Positions 61,930 through 64,000 of a DNA stretch of 64,000 nt are shown here, piece by piece. The position numbers were made by a program, and so were the translations under genes. Location: assembly GCA_000310025.1 (NCBI GenBank), contig FN649758.1, positions 2,668,954-2,732,953 on the forward strand. Reading direction: 5' to 3'. The first letter of the stretch is position 1, and each line of letters opens with the position of its first letter. The stretch comes from Ectocarpus siliculosus (Eukaryota > Sar > Phaeophyceae > Ectocarpales > Ectocarpaceae). Below the pieces are notes generated by a model. The model was not told the DNA's origin, did no database searches, and was given only the letters and a program-made list of their open reading frames with translations.

Positions 61930-64000
61930 ATGGCAGATGATAGCCAGGTATCGCAGCAGCCTGCTCAACCTCCGGAGGCAAAGACCGAGGCATCCGAGCT
62001 GGACTACGTGACACGAAGAGAGATCGGGAGGGAGGCCGTGTGGTCTCTTTCCTCGGCCAAGCCCGGCAACGGCGTTGACCAGCTCAGGGATGACTCAACT
62101 GATACCTATTGGCAATCAGGTAGGTGTGCGATTCTCGGCTTCTCATAGCAGAGAAACTTTGAGTGAGATGTTGAACCCAGGGCGTGTGCATCTTCACGGT
62201 TGTTCTCGGAAATAGTCCGCGCGGCTGATTTGGCGCCAAGTGCTACGGTTGAGTTATATAATCCGGCACCAACCCGTAAGCGTAGAAGCCGAAGCGGGAG
62301 TGGCAGGGCAGTAGTGGAAATATGCGTGTACACACGCTACGCCTGTTGAGGTTCTATTTGCTGTGCTTTACCTTTCATGGAGTTGTGTGACTATAGCAGG
62401 CGTGCGCTCTTTCTCTCTCTCTCGCCGCCGCAGATGGTGGCCAGCCTCACCTGATCAACATCCAGTTCCACAAGAAGATGACCGTGGTAGAGATAGCGTT
62501 CCATCTTGACTTTAGTTCAGACGAGGTGAGACACGAAGAGCACAGTCCGATAGGCTGCTGTTGCTCTTACTTGTGGGAGCCAACGCTGTTCTTATGAACC
62601 GAGTGTGAGCGGAGTGAATCCTGGCAACGGTACAGTAGCACTACTTTAATCCCGTATTGATCAGAGTTAAGAAGTACTTCCACTGATGTGACAATATGGG
62701 CAGGTGCTGTACAACACTTGCGATTGGCATCCCCCATTTGCAGGATGTGAGCAGTTTCATCAGGTCCAGACTACCGCTGTATTGCTTTGGTGAACAATAT
62801 CACCTCATGACGGGCCCATCTGCTTGTGCACTCCGTGTCTCTTACCGAATGCAGAGTTACACGCCAAAAAAGCTCTCGATCCGGGCAGGCAGCAGCTTTC
62901 ACGATCTCGTCGAAGTGACGGTGAGTGAAGCCCAAAGCATTGTAGCCATGCTGCAGTTATCAAGTTGTCCAAGGCCGGGTTGGTCACCAGCAGGTGGACA
63001 ACGTACCCCCATCGGCCGTTCTGACCGGTTTGTCGCGGTGCTACTGTAGGGACGCCCTCTCCAGGCTTGGCTTGATAGACGTCTTTACATCCGCAATGAC
63101 TACGCTTCGAGACGTCTGATACCCGCGTGTGCAGCAAGGGTACCCTAGGCTAGCAAGGAACAGCGCCCGTCCTCAGAAGTTTGTGCCTTCTTCTGTATCC
63201 ATTCTCTATATTGTGTGGAAGCCTATTGCCGTTGGTACCCCATATCTCCTTTATTGTCCCTCCCGCCCTCCGCCCCGCCCACCGTTCGTCGATTGCCGCA
63301 TACCCCGCCCAGGTCAAGGAACTACACGAGCCCGTTGGGTGGGTGAGAGTACCGCTGTTTGCGCCAGGGGGCGGCGGGGCGGCGGCAATCGCGGCGGATG
63401 CTGCCGGTGGTGCGGAGGGCCCGGTCCTGCGCGCGCACTTCGTGCAGATTTGCGTGGTAGCCATGCACCAAAACGGCAGAGATACACACATCAGACAGGT
63501 GAGCGTGTTTATCTACTGAGAGTATGGAAGGGTCTAGATGGCGGACTTGGATTGAGGGAACCAAGGTTGATCGAAGAACCGCAACCTGACGGCTTTCGTA
63601 ACCTGCTCGGTGAAAGGCGCAGAAATGCAATACCCTTTCGCATTTTCTGCATAGAGGGATTCACAGCGTACAGCTGCCAGCGTTCTTTTTCTCAAATTGT
63701 GCATCTTTATCTATGGTGATACCACGGTTTGACAAGAGGCAGAGCTCTTAAATATTCTGACACTTGGATTGTTGCAGTTCACTTAACGTTGCGCCAGTGT
63801 GCTGTGCTGACACAGATCAGCGCCCATCAGTGAACGTACTTCGCTCCATCTCTGCTCTGACAACCCCCGAACTCTTCTCAATATGAAGGTGACCATTGCG
63901 TGTGCCTCCATCTGACCAATGGCGTGCTGTGTTGTTCCCCGCTATGTGTGCAGGTGAAGGTTTTTGGCCCGCGGTTGGCGTCCGTGCAGCACGACCCGTC
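61930..64000 (+). CDS. APC10: anaphase-promoting complex subunit 10 (APC10/DOC1), 3' truncated by window end
   Basis: Exons: 61930-62119, 62434-62525, 62855-62920, 63313-63498, and 63954 onward past the edge. The product begins [17 protein letters not shown] and then shows the DOC domain: [105 protein letters not shown]. These are the conserved blocks of APC10, which helps the APC/C ubiquitin ligase bind D-box substrates and act processively in mitotic exit. All intron phases fit and all donors are gtgag or gtagg. The loop between the strand VPLF and the conserved C-terminal strand is enlarged by a Gly/Ala-rich stretch of about 20 residues. The start at 61930 has a good context (ggcaATGg); an upstream in-frame ATG at 61822 is less likely. 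The C-terminal tail that binds other APC/C subunits lies beyond the window. Confidence 0.96.

Noticed and set aside
1-64000. CRISPR arrays, bacterial operons, insertion sequences or intact transposons
   Set aside because: No regularly spaced repeats, no reverse transcriptase or transposase motif and no terminal inverted repeats were seen on either strand.

Overview
The window looks like nuclear DNA of a stramenopile, most likely a brown alga such as Ectocarpus. The grounds are GC-rich, strongly intron-dense genes (up to 44 recognisable exons) with GT-AG and some GC-AG introns, a secreted EGF-repeat protein of the brown-alga/oomycete type, and no bacterial signals such as operons or Shine-Dalgarno sites. 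It is draft sequence: two 100-N gaps, a poly-T/poly-G left edge, and a false duplication across the first gap. Only spliced models are reported. Every exon-exon junction was checked for phase by hand, without transcripts or database searches.

Layout. (1) About 32.6 kb down to the left edge, minus strand: one giant gene (44 exons seen, 3' end outside the window) encoding a protein of more than about 3,400 residues. It has a disordered N-terminus with repeated acidic-tryptophan motifs and a long helical, TPR-like body broken by Gly/Ser-rich inserts. I do not recognise the family. (2) 32.6-34.8 kb: intergenic, divergent promoter region. (3) 35.0-44.75 kb, plus strand: a 17-exon gelsolin-repeat actin-binding protein with a very large acidic/Ser-rich exon, a Cys-pair segment and a proline-rich C-terminus. 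A tRNA-like, SINE-like element lies in one of its introns. (4) 46.27-48.69 kb, minus: a complete 5-exon gene for a 269-residue secreted EGF-like protein. (5) 50.12-61.57 kb, minus: a complete 19-exon gene for a 1,855-residue protein with repeated Y-A-x2-L-R-x-Q coiled-coil motifs, best compared to the CSPP centrosome/cilium family. (6) 61.93 kb to the right edge, plus: the first five exons of APC10/DOC1, a subunit of the anaphase-promoting complex.

The right half groups proteins of the cytoskeleton and cell cycle. The CSPP-like and APC10 genes are divergent, with start codons only 356 bp apart, so they probably share a promoter. No CRISPR, bacterial mobile element, rRNA or intact tRNA was seen.
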